This document shows positions 1 through 8,065 of a stretch of DNA of 60,741 nt, piece after piece; the stretch's first letter is position 1; the number at the start of each line of letters is the position of its first letter. The DNA comes from Gammaproteobacteria bacterium (GTDB taxonomy: Bacteria; Pseudomonadota; Gammaproteobacteria; UBA9214): the NCBI GenBank assembly GCA_029860045.1, contig JAOUBY010000005.1, forward strand, positions 1 through 60,741, in the 5' to 3' direction. The notes beneath the pieces are model-generated. The model was given only the letters and a program-made list of their open reading frames with translations, was not told the origin of the DNA and searched no databases. Both the position numbers and the translations under genes were made by a program.

Positions 1-640
1 GGCAGTCCTCGCAGGCACCGGTGGTCTGGATATGACTGGTCGACTTGCCGGTCGCAATGGTGCCGTTGTGACAGGATGAACAGTTGCCGGTCACCGTAGC
101 GTGGTCAAACAGGGCCGGGGTCCAGGCGTTGCTCGTGTGGCAATCGTCACAGGTATTGCTACTGGTGATGTGGGTTGCTGTCTTGCCAACCGCCGTGGTG
201 CCGTTGTGGCAGCTGAAGCAGGTACCCAGCACAGCGGCGTGGTTGACCTGCAGCACCGGGCTCCAGCTGGTCGTACCGTGGCAATCCTCGCAGGCACCGG
301 TGGTCTGGATATGGCTGGTCGACTTGCCAGTCGCTGTGGTGCCGTTGTGACAGGAAGAGCAGCTACCGGTCACCGTAGCGTGATCGAACAAAGCCGGCGT
401 CCAGGCATTGGTCGCATGACAATCATCACAGGTGTCATCACTGGGAATGTGATTGATCGTTTTACCCGTTGCAACCGTGCCATTGTGACAGGAGAAACAA
501 CTGCCGGTGACCGTATTGTGGTCGAACAGGGCCGGCGTCCAGGCATTGCTTGTATGGCAATCGTCACAGCTGTTGCCACTGACAATGTGATTGATCGTTT
601 TACCCGTTGCAACCGTACCATCATGGCAACTGAAACAGCT
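1..640 (-). repeat. Coding tandem repeat, ~138-141 bp period (di-heme unit)
   Basis: Near-identical blocks recur, e.g. 'ttgatcgttttacccgttgcaaccgt' at 453 and 591 (138 bp) and 'tggtctggatatg.ctggtcgacttgcc' at 22 and 301 (279 bp, two units). Confidence 0.85.
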
Positions 641-1171
641 GCCGGGTGACACGCTGTCATGCACAAACAGCGCGCCGGACCAGCTCGTTGTGTTATGGCA
701 GTCCTCGCACAGAGTGCCGGCTTCTACATGACTGGTCGACTTGCCAGTGGCCTGGCCGCCATCGTGACAGCTGACACAACTTCCGGTAACGACATCGTGA
801 TTCATACGCACCAGCGGCATCCACTGTGCACTGGAATGACATTCCCCGCACAGGGGCATGGTCTTGATGTGGTCGGCCGGCAGTGTTTGCCCGGTCATCC
901 GGCTGCTGTCGGCATGACAGACATTACACTCTGCCGGCGTTCCCTCGAACACGCCACGCAAATGACAACTGGAACAGTCGGCAGCCTCGTGTGCACCTTC
1001 AAGCGCAAACCCGGTCGACAGGTGCTCAAAGCTGACAGGATTGCGTTCCGCAGCGGCCTGCGGACTGGTAAACATGGCGACGATAGCTACCAGCATCAGG
1101 GCCACACCTGCCCGCAACATAATAGCCGTCATATTTGCGGACATGCTTCGTTCCCGTGTCTTGCTGTTCAT
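1..1171 (-). CDS. Multiheme c-type cytochrome, 3' end truncated by window start; tandem di-heme repeats
   Basis: Absent from the ORF track because no stop lies inside the window. Reverse-strand translation from ATG at 1171: MNSKTRERSMSANMTAIMLRAGVALMLVAIVAMFTSPQAAAERNPVSFEHL... followed by at least 14 complete CxxCH motifs in a 46-47 aa repeat (CDDCHTSNAWTPALFDHxTVTGxCxSCHNGTxATGK...). Confidence 0.93.
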   Translation of the reverse strand, partial: MNSKTRERSMSANMTAIMLRAGVALMLVAIVAMFTSPQAAAERNPVSFEHLSTGFALEGAHEAADCSSCHLRGVFEGTPAECNVCHADSSRMTGQTLPADHIKTMPLCGECHSSAQWMPLVRMNHDVVTGSCVSCHDGGQATGKSTSHVEAGTLCEDCHNTTSWSGALFVHDSVSPGSCFSCHDGTVATGKTINHIVSGNSCDDCHTSNAWTPALFDHNTVTGSCFSCHNGTVATGKTINHIPSDDTCDDCHATNAWTPALFDHATVTGSCSSCHNGTTATGKSTSHIQTTGACEDCHGTTSWSPVLQVNHAAVLGTCFSCHNGTTAVGKTATHITSSNTCDDCHTSNAWTPALFDHATVTGNCSSCHNGTIATGKSTSHIQTTGACEDC

Positions 1172-1196
1172 GGCTTCATACCCGTCATCACCCGCT

Positions 1197-2783
1197 TCAG
1201 CGCATCTCTGCCGATTCAAATGACTCTGCGTCATGGCAGCGCTCACAGTGACGACCGAACTGTCCATCGTGGATGTCATCCTGGCGGTGACATCCGTCGC
1301 AGCTTGTTGTCATGCTGATACGGCGTTTGGCCGGCTGCTTGTGACAGGCGTGGCAATCGATGCCCTGATGCCCTCCATCCAGACGGAAATCGGTACCTGC
1401 ATCATGATCGAACTCCCACAATGACCAGGCGTTCGGGTTGTGGCAGGTCTCACAGTTCGGACCGAGCCGTTGCCGGTGCACATCGCCGTCCTGGTGACAG
1501 GTGTTGCAGTCGCCCGGCGCATCGGTAAACAACGCGGACAAATGACACTCCTCACAGGGAGTAACTGCGTGCAGTCCGATCAGCGGAAAGTTCGTCAGGT
1601 CATGATCGAATCGCAGCTGTCCCGCCCAGCCACTCTCGTTATGGCAACTACCGCACTGCTCGCCCAACTTGCCCGCATGCACGTCATCCGGCTTGTGGCA
1701 GTCCTGACACTGCGTACCCAGTTTCTCCTCTTCCAGCTCACCGCGGTGGCATGCACTGCAGAGCAACTCATCGTGCCGCCCGCGCAGCAGAAAATCCGTC
1801 TTGGCATCATGATCAAAAACCATTTTTTCCCATCCGCTGGTTCGGTGACAGGAATCACAACGCTCACCATATCGCTCCCTGTGCACGTCATCATCGCGGT
1901 GACAGGAAACACAATCGGTTCCCAGTTCACGATCAAATGAACCATCACTGTGGCAGGTGTCGCAGGCAACCTTCCGGTGTTTTCCGGTTAACGGATAATC
2001 AGTATTCCTGTCATGATTGAAGCTGATACGTTTCCAGCCCTTTTCTTGATGACAGTCAGCACACTCCGCACCATAACGGCCTGCATGCACATCATTGAAA
2101 CGGTGACAGGCATGGCACTCCGTAGCCGTATCTTCATACTGTTGGTCAACATGGCAGCTATTGCAGGCCACCTCGGCGTGCTCACCATGCAAGGCGAAAT
2201 CTGTCTCGTTATGGTCGAAGTCCTGTCTGCGCCAACCCTGTGCGGTATGGCAGTCATCGCATTGCTCGCCAAGGTTTTCCCGGTGAATATCATCTTTGCT
2301 GTGACATGAAATACAGCGGTGTTCTGCACTGCGATACTTTTTTCCGATTGCATGGCATGCCACGCAATCTGTTCCGGCATGCGCTCCTTTCAGCGCATAA
2401 TCCGTCTGTTCGTGATCAAACGTTTCCCTGCTGAACTGCACGACAATTGCATCGCGACCCTCGTGATCATCGTGGCAGCTACTGCAGCTTTCCTTGCCTG
2501 CCCGGGTGCGACCGTGAAACCCCTTGTTTTCCTTCACATCGTCAGCCACATCCTCGTGACAATCCAGGCACAGCACATTCTGGCTTCCCTTGCTGAATGG
2601 ACGATGGCAGCGACTGCATTCACTCTCGTACTTCGCATGCCCCTGAATGAGCTTCCCGGGCATCACCAGCGATTCAATGCCGGCGGCATATGCCTTGTCA
2701 CTGTTAGCAAACATCATTACAGGCATGGACATCACCAGAATCAGGACCAGTCTCTTCACAACTACCGTCGTCACACGTGTCAA
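1197..2783 (-). CDS. Multiheme c-type cytochrome with 21 CxxCH motifs
   Basis: 528 aa, N-terminal hydrophobic signal; 21 CxxCH counted by eye; repeated HxxxxCxxCH...CxxCHxxDDVHxxxxGxxCxxCHxxxGW...FDHDxxTDFxL unit. Confidence 0.93.
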   Translation of the reverse strand: MTRVTTVVVKRLVLILVMSMPVMMFANSDKAYAAGIESLVMPGKLIQGHAKYESECSRCHRPFSKGSQNVLCLDCHEDVADDVKENKGFHGRTRAGKESCSSCHDDHEGRDAIVVQFSRETFDHEQTDYALKGAHAGTDCVACHAIGKKYRSAEHRCISCHSKDDIHRENLGEQCDDCHTAQGWRRQDFDHNETDFALHGEHAEVACNSCHVDQQYEDTATECHACHRFNDVHAGRYGAECADCHQEKGWKRISFNHDRNTDYPLTGKHRKVACDTCHSDGSFDRELGTDCVSCHRDDDVHRERYGERCDSCHRTSGWEKMVFDHDAKTDFLLRGRHDELLCSACHRGELEEEKLGTQCQDCHKPDDVHAGKLGEQCGSCHNESGWAGQLRFDHDLTNFPLIGLHAVTPCEECHLSALFTDAPGDCNTCHQDGDVHRQRLGPNCETCHNPNAWSLWEFDHDAGTDFRLDGGHQGIDCHACHKQPAKRRISMTTSCDGCHRQDDIHDGQFGRHCERCHDAESFESAEMR

Positions 2784-3739
2784 TACATATGAACTGCATA
2801 GACATGAATGACACCCGACAGCAACAACATCACGAATAATGGCAGGTGCAGCACATGCCAGAGTGCAAACAGGCGTTCATAAAATGTGAAGCCGGCAACC
2901 CGCCGGATGGTTTCCAGGTAACTTCGCAGATAAAAGCGGCTGCTCTGGCGCAGAGAGTGGAGCTGCCTGTTATCAATCCCGCCCTGCCGCTTGAGAATTC
3001 CGAGTGCACGACGCAGGCGGATACCGGCAACAAGACCGCACCAGCGGGACTTGACCCAGGTTGCAAGCACATGGACAAGACTGCCAATCAGCCCGTGCGG
3101 AAGCTGCAGTGTCTGACGTTCGAGCCGAACCAGGTTTTCACTCAGGGCTGGCATGACATCAAACACAACTTGCATGGATTTCCTCAGTGCTACGGCGTCG
3201 CTGCCCAGGTGCGCAAGATCGGCCTTCCTGCCATACAGACCGTAGTGCACCCGTGTATAAAAATACCTTCCCACCAACCCGCTGGAAGCCACCAGCAGCA
3301 TGCTGAACAGCGCCACATTCCCGTTCATGGAACCCAGCTGGAAGTTACAATGATAAAGAATACAAACCGGTCCAATAATTCCCATCAGCATGTGCATGCG
3401 AAACCAGTGCCGTACACGACCCAGGCGCCGCATCCAGCCGGCATGCTTTCGCAACGGATACAGAAGCAGTAGCAGCATCATGATCGCCCCGGCTATTCCC
3501 AGTGCATATCCCGCGCCCTGCTCCGGTGACAGATAGACATCACCCCGCCGCTGCCAGCCGGCTGCCAATACCGCTGCTACCGCGGCATAGAACAACAGGG
3601 TTCGCCAACCCCGGACCGCCATCGAGCGCAAGCGCTCGTTACGACCCGGATCTGCCTCGTTTGCGGCGGCCCGCGGCAGCTCAACGAGCTGTTCCGCAAC
3701 CAGGCTTCCGGTGCCCGATGATACGTTTTCCGGCTTCAT
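2780..3739 (-). CDS. Polytopic membrane protein, possible heme b/quinol-interacting membrane subunit
   Basis: Several TM segments with His residues (FRMHMLMGIIGPVCILYHCNF, LFALWHVLHLPLFVMLLLSGVIHVYAVH). Overlaps the start of the 21-heme CDS. Likely start MKPENVSS at 3739. Confidence 0.6.
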   Translation of the reverse strand: MKPENVSSGTGSLVAEQLVELPRAAANEADPGRNERLRSMAVRGWRTLLFYAAVAAVLAAGWQRRGDVYLSPEQGAGYALGIAGAIMMLLLLLYPLRKHAGWMRRLGRVRHWFRMHMLMGIIGPVCILYHCNFQLGSMNGNVALFSMLLVASSGLVGRYFYTRVHYGLYGRKADLAHLGSDAVALRKSMQVVFDVMPALSENLVRLERQTLQLPHGLIGSLVHVLATWVKSRWCGLVAGIRLRRALGILKRQGGIDNRQLHSLRQSSRFYLRSYLETIRRVAGFTFYERLFALWHVLHLPLFVMLLLSGVIHVYAVHMY

Positions 3740-3960
3740 GTCAGTTTCACCCAGGGTCCACAGCAAACCGGTTTACGCACTGAATTCCGTGAACCCCATC
3801 ACGGATACAGCCCTGTACCACCTCATTAATCGCTGCATATTGACCGTCACTCTGTGTCATTACATGTCCCTGCCAGGCATACGGATCAGACCGTCGCATC
3901 AGTATCCGTGTGCTGCCGACCGGTTTCTGAGAAACGAGTCAAAAATACGTCGCCCGTAAC

Positions 3961-3976
3961 TGTGACCGCCATCACA
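3961..3976. promoter_or_regulatory. CRP/Vfr-like palindrome TGTGA-N6-TCACA
   Basis: TGTGACCGCCATCACA in the divergent intergenic region between 3739(-) and 4098(+). Confidence 0.55.
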
Positions 3977-4097
3977 TTTTGGGAATATATTCCCATTTAT
4001 TGTAGAATGCAATCCATCGTTACATGCCGGTAATCCACTGCCGGCACATTGAGCCCCGGAGCAGAAATCCGGGAGAAAACCGGATCGCTTCCCTGCC

Positions 4098-5399
4098 ATG
4101 ACCGAACACCTGATCATTGTTTATGGCCTTCCGATGCTGTTGATATGGGCCGGCTACCTGACATTGCGCAACCTGAAACAGTCCAGGGCGCATTCACAGA
4201 TGCTGGCCGCGCAGGCAGCCGGACTCACCCAACCGGCATCACTGCATCCCGTGATCAATAGCACTGTGTGTATCGGCTGCAGCTCCTGCATCAGTGCATG
4301 CCCGGAACAGAACGTGCTGGGCCTGATCCGCGACAAGGCCGAACTGATCAACCCCACGCACTGTATCGGACACGGCGCCTGCAATACTGCCTGCCCGATG
4401 AATGCCATCAGCCTGGTATTCGGTACCGCAGAACGCGGCGTGGACATTCCACTAGTGTCTCCGGATTTCGAAACCAACGTACCGGGCATCTATATCGCCG
4501 GTGAACTCGGTGGCATGGGGCTGATACGCAACGCGGTGGAACAGGGGCGCCAGGCAATGGCATCTATTATCCGTTCACGCCGGCAGCAAACCGGGCAGCA
4601 GCTCGATGTGCTGATTGTCGGTGCCGGACCGGCCGGACTGTCGGCCAGCCTGGCCGCACACGAGCAGGGCCTGCGCTACATCACCGTTGAACAGGACTCG
4701 CTGGGCGGCACGGTTGCGCACTTCCCGCGCGGCAAGGTAGTCATGACTGCACCGGTCAAGCTGCCAATCGTCGGGAAAATGAATTTCAGGGAGGTATCCA
4801 AGGAAGCCTTGCTGGAATTCTGGGAGAAAGTCATAGCTGACACTGGCGTTGACATCAATTTCAGCGAACGCGTCGAAACGATCAGTCCGGAAGGTAAAGG
4901 ATTTGCGGTAAAGACGGCATGCAATAGTTACCAGGCCGCGTCCGTGCTGATTGCCATTGGCCGGCGCGGCACACCACGCAGGCTTGGCGTGCCTGGTGAA
5001 GATTCTGCCAAGGTCGTGTACCGGCTGGTTGACCCGGAACAGTATCGCGGGCAAAGCGTGCTGGTCGTTGGCGGGGGCGACAGTGCACTGGAAGCCGCGG
5101 CAAGTATTGCCGAACAACCCGGAACCTGTGTCAGCCTGTCCTACCGCAGCGCATCATTCTCTCGGGCCAAGGAGAAAAACCGTATCCGCGTGGCTGAACT
5201 CAGCGACAGTGGCAGACTGAAAGTGCTGATGTCCTCCAATGTCATGTCCATTAACGATGCTGATGTTGTCATCGAGCAACAGGGCACACAGATACAACTG
5301 GGAAACGACGCGGTTATTGTCTGCGCAGGCGGCATACTGCCCACCGCATTTCTTCAAAAGACCGGCATCGAGGTAGAAACAAAATATGGCACCAGCTGA
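4098..5399 (+). CDS. Membrane-anchored 2x[4Fe-4S] ferredoxin / FAD-NAD(P) pyridine nucleotide-disulfide oxidoreductase-like protein
   Basis: N-terminal TM; CIGCSSCISACP and CIGHGACNTACP; GAGPAGLSAS (FAD) and VVGGGDSALEAA (NAD(P)) Rossmann motifs. Confidence 0.85.
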   Translation: MTEHLIIVYGLPMLLIWAGYLTLRNLKQSRAHSQMLAAQAAGLTQPASLHPVINSTVCIGCSSCISACPEQNVLGLIRDKAELINPTHCIGHGACNTACPMNAISLVFGTAERGVDIPLVSPDFETNVPGIYIAGELGGMGLIRNAVEQGRQAMASIIRSRRQQTGQQLDVLIVGAGPAGLSASLAAHEQGLRYITVEQDSLGGTVAHFPRGKVVMTAPVKLPIVGKMNFREVSKEALLEFWEKVIADTGVDINFSERVETISPEGKGFAVKTACNSYQAASVLIAIGRRGTPRRLGVPGEDSAKVVYRLVDPEQYRGQSVLVVGGGDSALEAAASIAEQPGTCVSLSYRSASFSRAKEKNRIRVAELSDSGRLKVLMSSNVMSINDADVVIEQQGTQIQLGNDAVIVCAGGILPTAFLQKTGIEVETKYGTS

Positions 5400-7449
5400 C
5401 ATGACCAGGAGCACCTGGCATACATTCCCCCTGGGCGTCATGGCGACGCTGGCGCGTGTCTGCCTGCTTTGCATGCTGTCAGCACTGTGCAACCCGTCAG
5501 TTACGCTTGCGGACACTACCAAACTGGATGAATACCATGCCGCGGTACGTGTGCGCGACATGGACAGGGCAGCGAAAATTCTCTTGCCGCTGGCCAGGGA
5601 CGGCATGGCGGAGGCCCAGTACCAGCTGGCCGCGCTGTACCGCTCGGGCAATGGAGTAGAAAAGGACCACCGTATGGCATTCCAGTGGCTGCAGAAGGCA
5701 GCTGCACAGGACCATGCACAGGCACAGTACAACCTTGGTGTCATGTACGAACAGGGCTGGGGTACCGAAGCAGATTCGAAGAATGCCTTGCACTGGTACC
5801 GGCTTGCCGCCAGCCACGGACACAAAATGGCTGTCCGTAAACTGGAAGACACTCCTGCAGACAATGCAATTCAGAGTGATGTCAGCGCAGAAGAATTGTT
5901 ACGCCGCGCGGTCATCAGGGACGACCTGTCATCCACCCGTTCCCTGCTTGTGGCCGGCGCGGATGTCGATAGTAGCGACGATTACCAGAGAACAATCCTG
6001 ATGGATGCCGCAGAACTGGGTAACCCCGAGATCTTCGCACTGCTGGTTAGCCACAGCAGAAAACCGGACTTACAGGATGCCAGCGGCGAAACCGCTCTGC
6101 ATATCGCAGTCAGTAACGACCGCCAGCCGATCGTAAAACTACTGCTTTCAGCGGGGGCCAGCGCCGGCATCGCGGATCAACGCGGTAACACGCCACTTAT
6201 GATTGCCGCCGGCAGAAACCAGCTCACCATTTTCAGAGCACTGCTTGACAGTCACTCACGCCCCGAAGCCAGTAACAGCGCCGGACTGACGGCTGCTGAT
6301 ATTGCTGCGCGCAAGCAAAACGAAAAAATCCTGAAACTGTTGTCGGGGCATGGCATATACCCTGCCCGAAGCCATACAAAGTCACCCGCACATGCCTCGG
6401 AACTGCTCGCTCTGCAGGAAGAAACAGCGGCAGACAGACCTTCACCGCAGCATGCCATGTCTCCACTAAACGAGGCAGCATGGCGCGGACAGGAAAACAT
6501 CGTGCGCGAACTCATCAGGCAAGACGCCAGCATCAACAGCCGTGATAGCGAAGGTCATACCGCATTGTCGCGCGCCGCATGGAAGGGACACAGTGCAATT
6601 GTCGAATTACTCCTGGACAGTGGAGCCCGCGCGGACATTGTACTCGATGGCGGCATAACGCCGCTGATGTACGGCACGCTCTCGGGTGATGATGCTACGG
6701 TTGTTGCATTACTGGATAGCGGCGTTGATACCAACGCCCGACAGCACGACGGACGCACCGCATTACACCTGGCTGTAGCCGGCGACTACACAGATATTGT
6801 CCGGCTACTGCTGTTACATCAGGCCGACATCGCGCTGGCCGATTCAGATGACAGAACCGTGCTGATGCTGGCAGCGCAGCTCGACAGTCCGCACATACTG
6901 GGAGACCTGCTGGACCGCAACCCCGCCATCAATGCCCGCGACCGCAATGCACATACGGCACTCTGGCACGCAACCCGCAATGGGCTGCCACGTAACACCG
7001 GTTTACTGCTGCAGCGGGGCGCCGATCCGGAGGTTAGTGACCGCAAGGGTCATACCGCGCTGACACTGGCTGCCTCACGGGCAGACAAGGTAATCGCCAA
7101 GCAGCTGGTCAGGCACAAGGCCGATATCAACGTCCGCACCCATGATGAAAACACGCCCCTGATGCTGGCCGCACAGGCGGGTGCTGACGGGCTTGCACAA
7201 CACCTGATCGATTCCGGCGCCGAGGTGAATGCCAGGAACCGGCAGGGCGATACCGCGCTGATGCTGGCCGTCGCCCGTGGCGAGACGGTAACTGTCCGCA
7301 CCCTGCTGGAAGGCGGCGCGGATCTGCGCATCCGTAACAACAGCCGCGCACGGGCACGCGATATTGCCACCGCCGGGGGTTACGACAATATATTAGATCT
7401 GCTGAATAAACATGAGTCCCGGTCCAGCTGGAAGGCCAAATGGTTCTGA
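5386..7449 (+). CDS. Sel1-like TPR plus ankyrin-repeat exported protein
   Basis: Signal-like N-terminus; AEAQYQLAALYRSGNGVEKD and AQAQYNLGVMYEQGWG Sel1 repeats; many ankyrin units (DxxGxTALxxAxxxGxxxIVxLLL). Start overlaps the upstream CDS (alternative ATG 5401). Confidence 0.88.
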   Translation: MAPADMTRSTWHTFPLGVMATLARVCLLCMLSALCNPSVTLADTTKLDEYHAAVRVRDMDRAAKILLPLARDGMAEAQYQLAALYRSGNGVEKDHRMAFQWLQKAAAQDHAQAQYNLGVMYEQGWGTEADSKNALHWYRLAASHGHKMAVRKLEDTPADNAIQSDVSAEELLRRAVIRDDLSSTRSLLVAGADVDSSDDYQRTILMDAAELGNPEIFALLVSHSRKPDLQDASGETALHIAVSNDRQPIVKLLLSAGASAGIADQRGNTPLMIAAGRNQLTIFRALLDSHSRPEASNSAGLTAADIAARKQNEKILKLLSGHGIYPARSHTKSPAHASELLALQEETAADRPSPQHAMSPLNEAAWRGQENIVRELIRQDASINSRDSEGHTALSRAAWKGHSAIVELLLDSGARADIVLDGGITPLMYGTLSGDDATVVALLDSGVDTNARQHDGRTALHLAVAGDYTDIVRLLLLHQADIALADSDDRTVLMLAAQLDSPHILGDLLDRNPAINARDRNAHTALWHATRNGLPRNTGLLLQRGADPEVSDRKGHTALTLAASRADKVIAKQLVRHKADINVRTHDENTPLMLAAQAGADGLAQHLIDSGAEVNARNRQGDTALMLAVARGETVTVRTLLEGGADLRIRNNSRARARDIATAGGYDNILDLLNKHESRSSWKAKWF

Positions 7450-7450
7450 A

Positions 7451-7464
7451 TTGATCTATGTCAA
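7451..7464. promoter_or_regulatory. FNR/DNR-like palindrome TTGATCTATGTCAA
   Basis: TTGAT-N4-GTCAA immediately after the stop at 7449. Confidence 0.5.
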
Positions 7465-7501
7465 TGTCTCAGCAGCGCGCACCTGACAGTATGTACCCAT
7501 G

Positions 7502-7561
7502 TTGTGACATTGAGCTTGCAACATCTCCCACACTTCGCGGGCCTTGTGCCCGCGTCTTTTT
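7502..7561 (+). ncRNA. Candidate FNR-family-regulated small RNA (~60 nt)
   Basis: FNR-like box 7451-7464, TATGTA (7490-7495) as possible -10, C-rich linker 'catctcccacac', intrinsic terminator 7536-7561, no ORF in the convergent intergenic gap. Inference only. Confidence 0.3.
7536..7561 (+). terminator. Intrinsic terminator
   Basis: cgcgggc-cttgt-gcccgcg perfect 7-bp stem followed by tcttttt. Confidence 0.8.
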
Positions 7562-7606
7562 GCCTGTTGACCTGCTCTGGCACACAGGAATCCTTAAGAA
7601 AACCGG

Positions 7607-8065
7607 TTAGCGCGCACTGAGAACGTCGTGAAAGATCGATCGCAGATCGCTCTCCCAGCGCGCAAAGAAAACAGGATCAATCGCATCACCTGCAATCCGG
7701 GCATACACTCCCGGGTTAATCGTCACCAGCACTGTCTGTCCGCCCTCGGCAAAAATGGAGATTTTCGGGGGCATGTAGGGGATCAGCTGCGGCGCCTTCT
7801 CTGTCAACATGCGGATTTCATCGATCTTGCCGGCAAACACGATACGGTACTTGTCAGTCGGGTAACCCATGCCGGTCAGCCCGATATCAATACGCTGCAC
7901 CCGTGATACCGTGTAGCCATGTCCGGTAATGGATTCCTGCAATGCCAGCATGGTCTCGGGAAACGGTAACACCGAACGTATCATGATCATGTCTTCAGCC
8001 GCTGCCGTCACCGTGACCTGTAGTAACAGCCACACCAGCAGCACTTGCAGAGTACTTTTTCTCAC
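7607..8065 (-). CDS. DUF302-type exported protein
   Basis: GTG start overlapping upstream TGA; signal peptide; FPETMLALQESITGHGYTVSRVQRIDIGLTGMGY...YRIVFAGK typical of DUF302. Confidence 0.7.
   Translation of the reverse strand: MRKSTLQVLLVWLLLQVTVTAAAEDMIMIRSVLPFPETMLALQESITGHGYTVSRVQRIDIGLTGMGYPTDKYRIVFAGKIDEIRMLTEKAPQLIPYMPPKISIFAEGGQTVLVTINPGVYARIAGDAIDPVFFARWESDLRSIFHDVLSAR

Noticed and set aside
84-1318. Plus-strand ORFs (84-350, 101-649, 659-1318) and short minus-strand ORFs over the first 1.3 kb
   Set aside because: They are shadow frames of the minus-strand multiheme cytochrome; their regular Arg/Ala/Val repeats come from the CxxCH coding repeat.
1-7449. MtrCAB-type extracellular electron conduit
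   Set aside because: No outer-membrane beta-barrel (MtrB/PioB-like) or decaheme MtrA/MtrC pattern is visible in the window, so the known system name is not applied.
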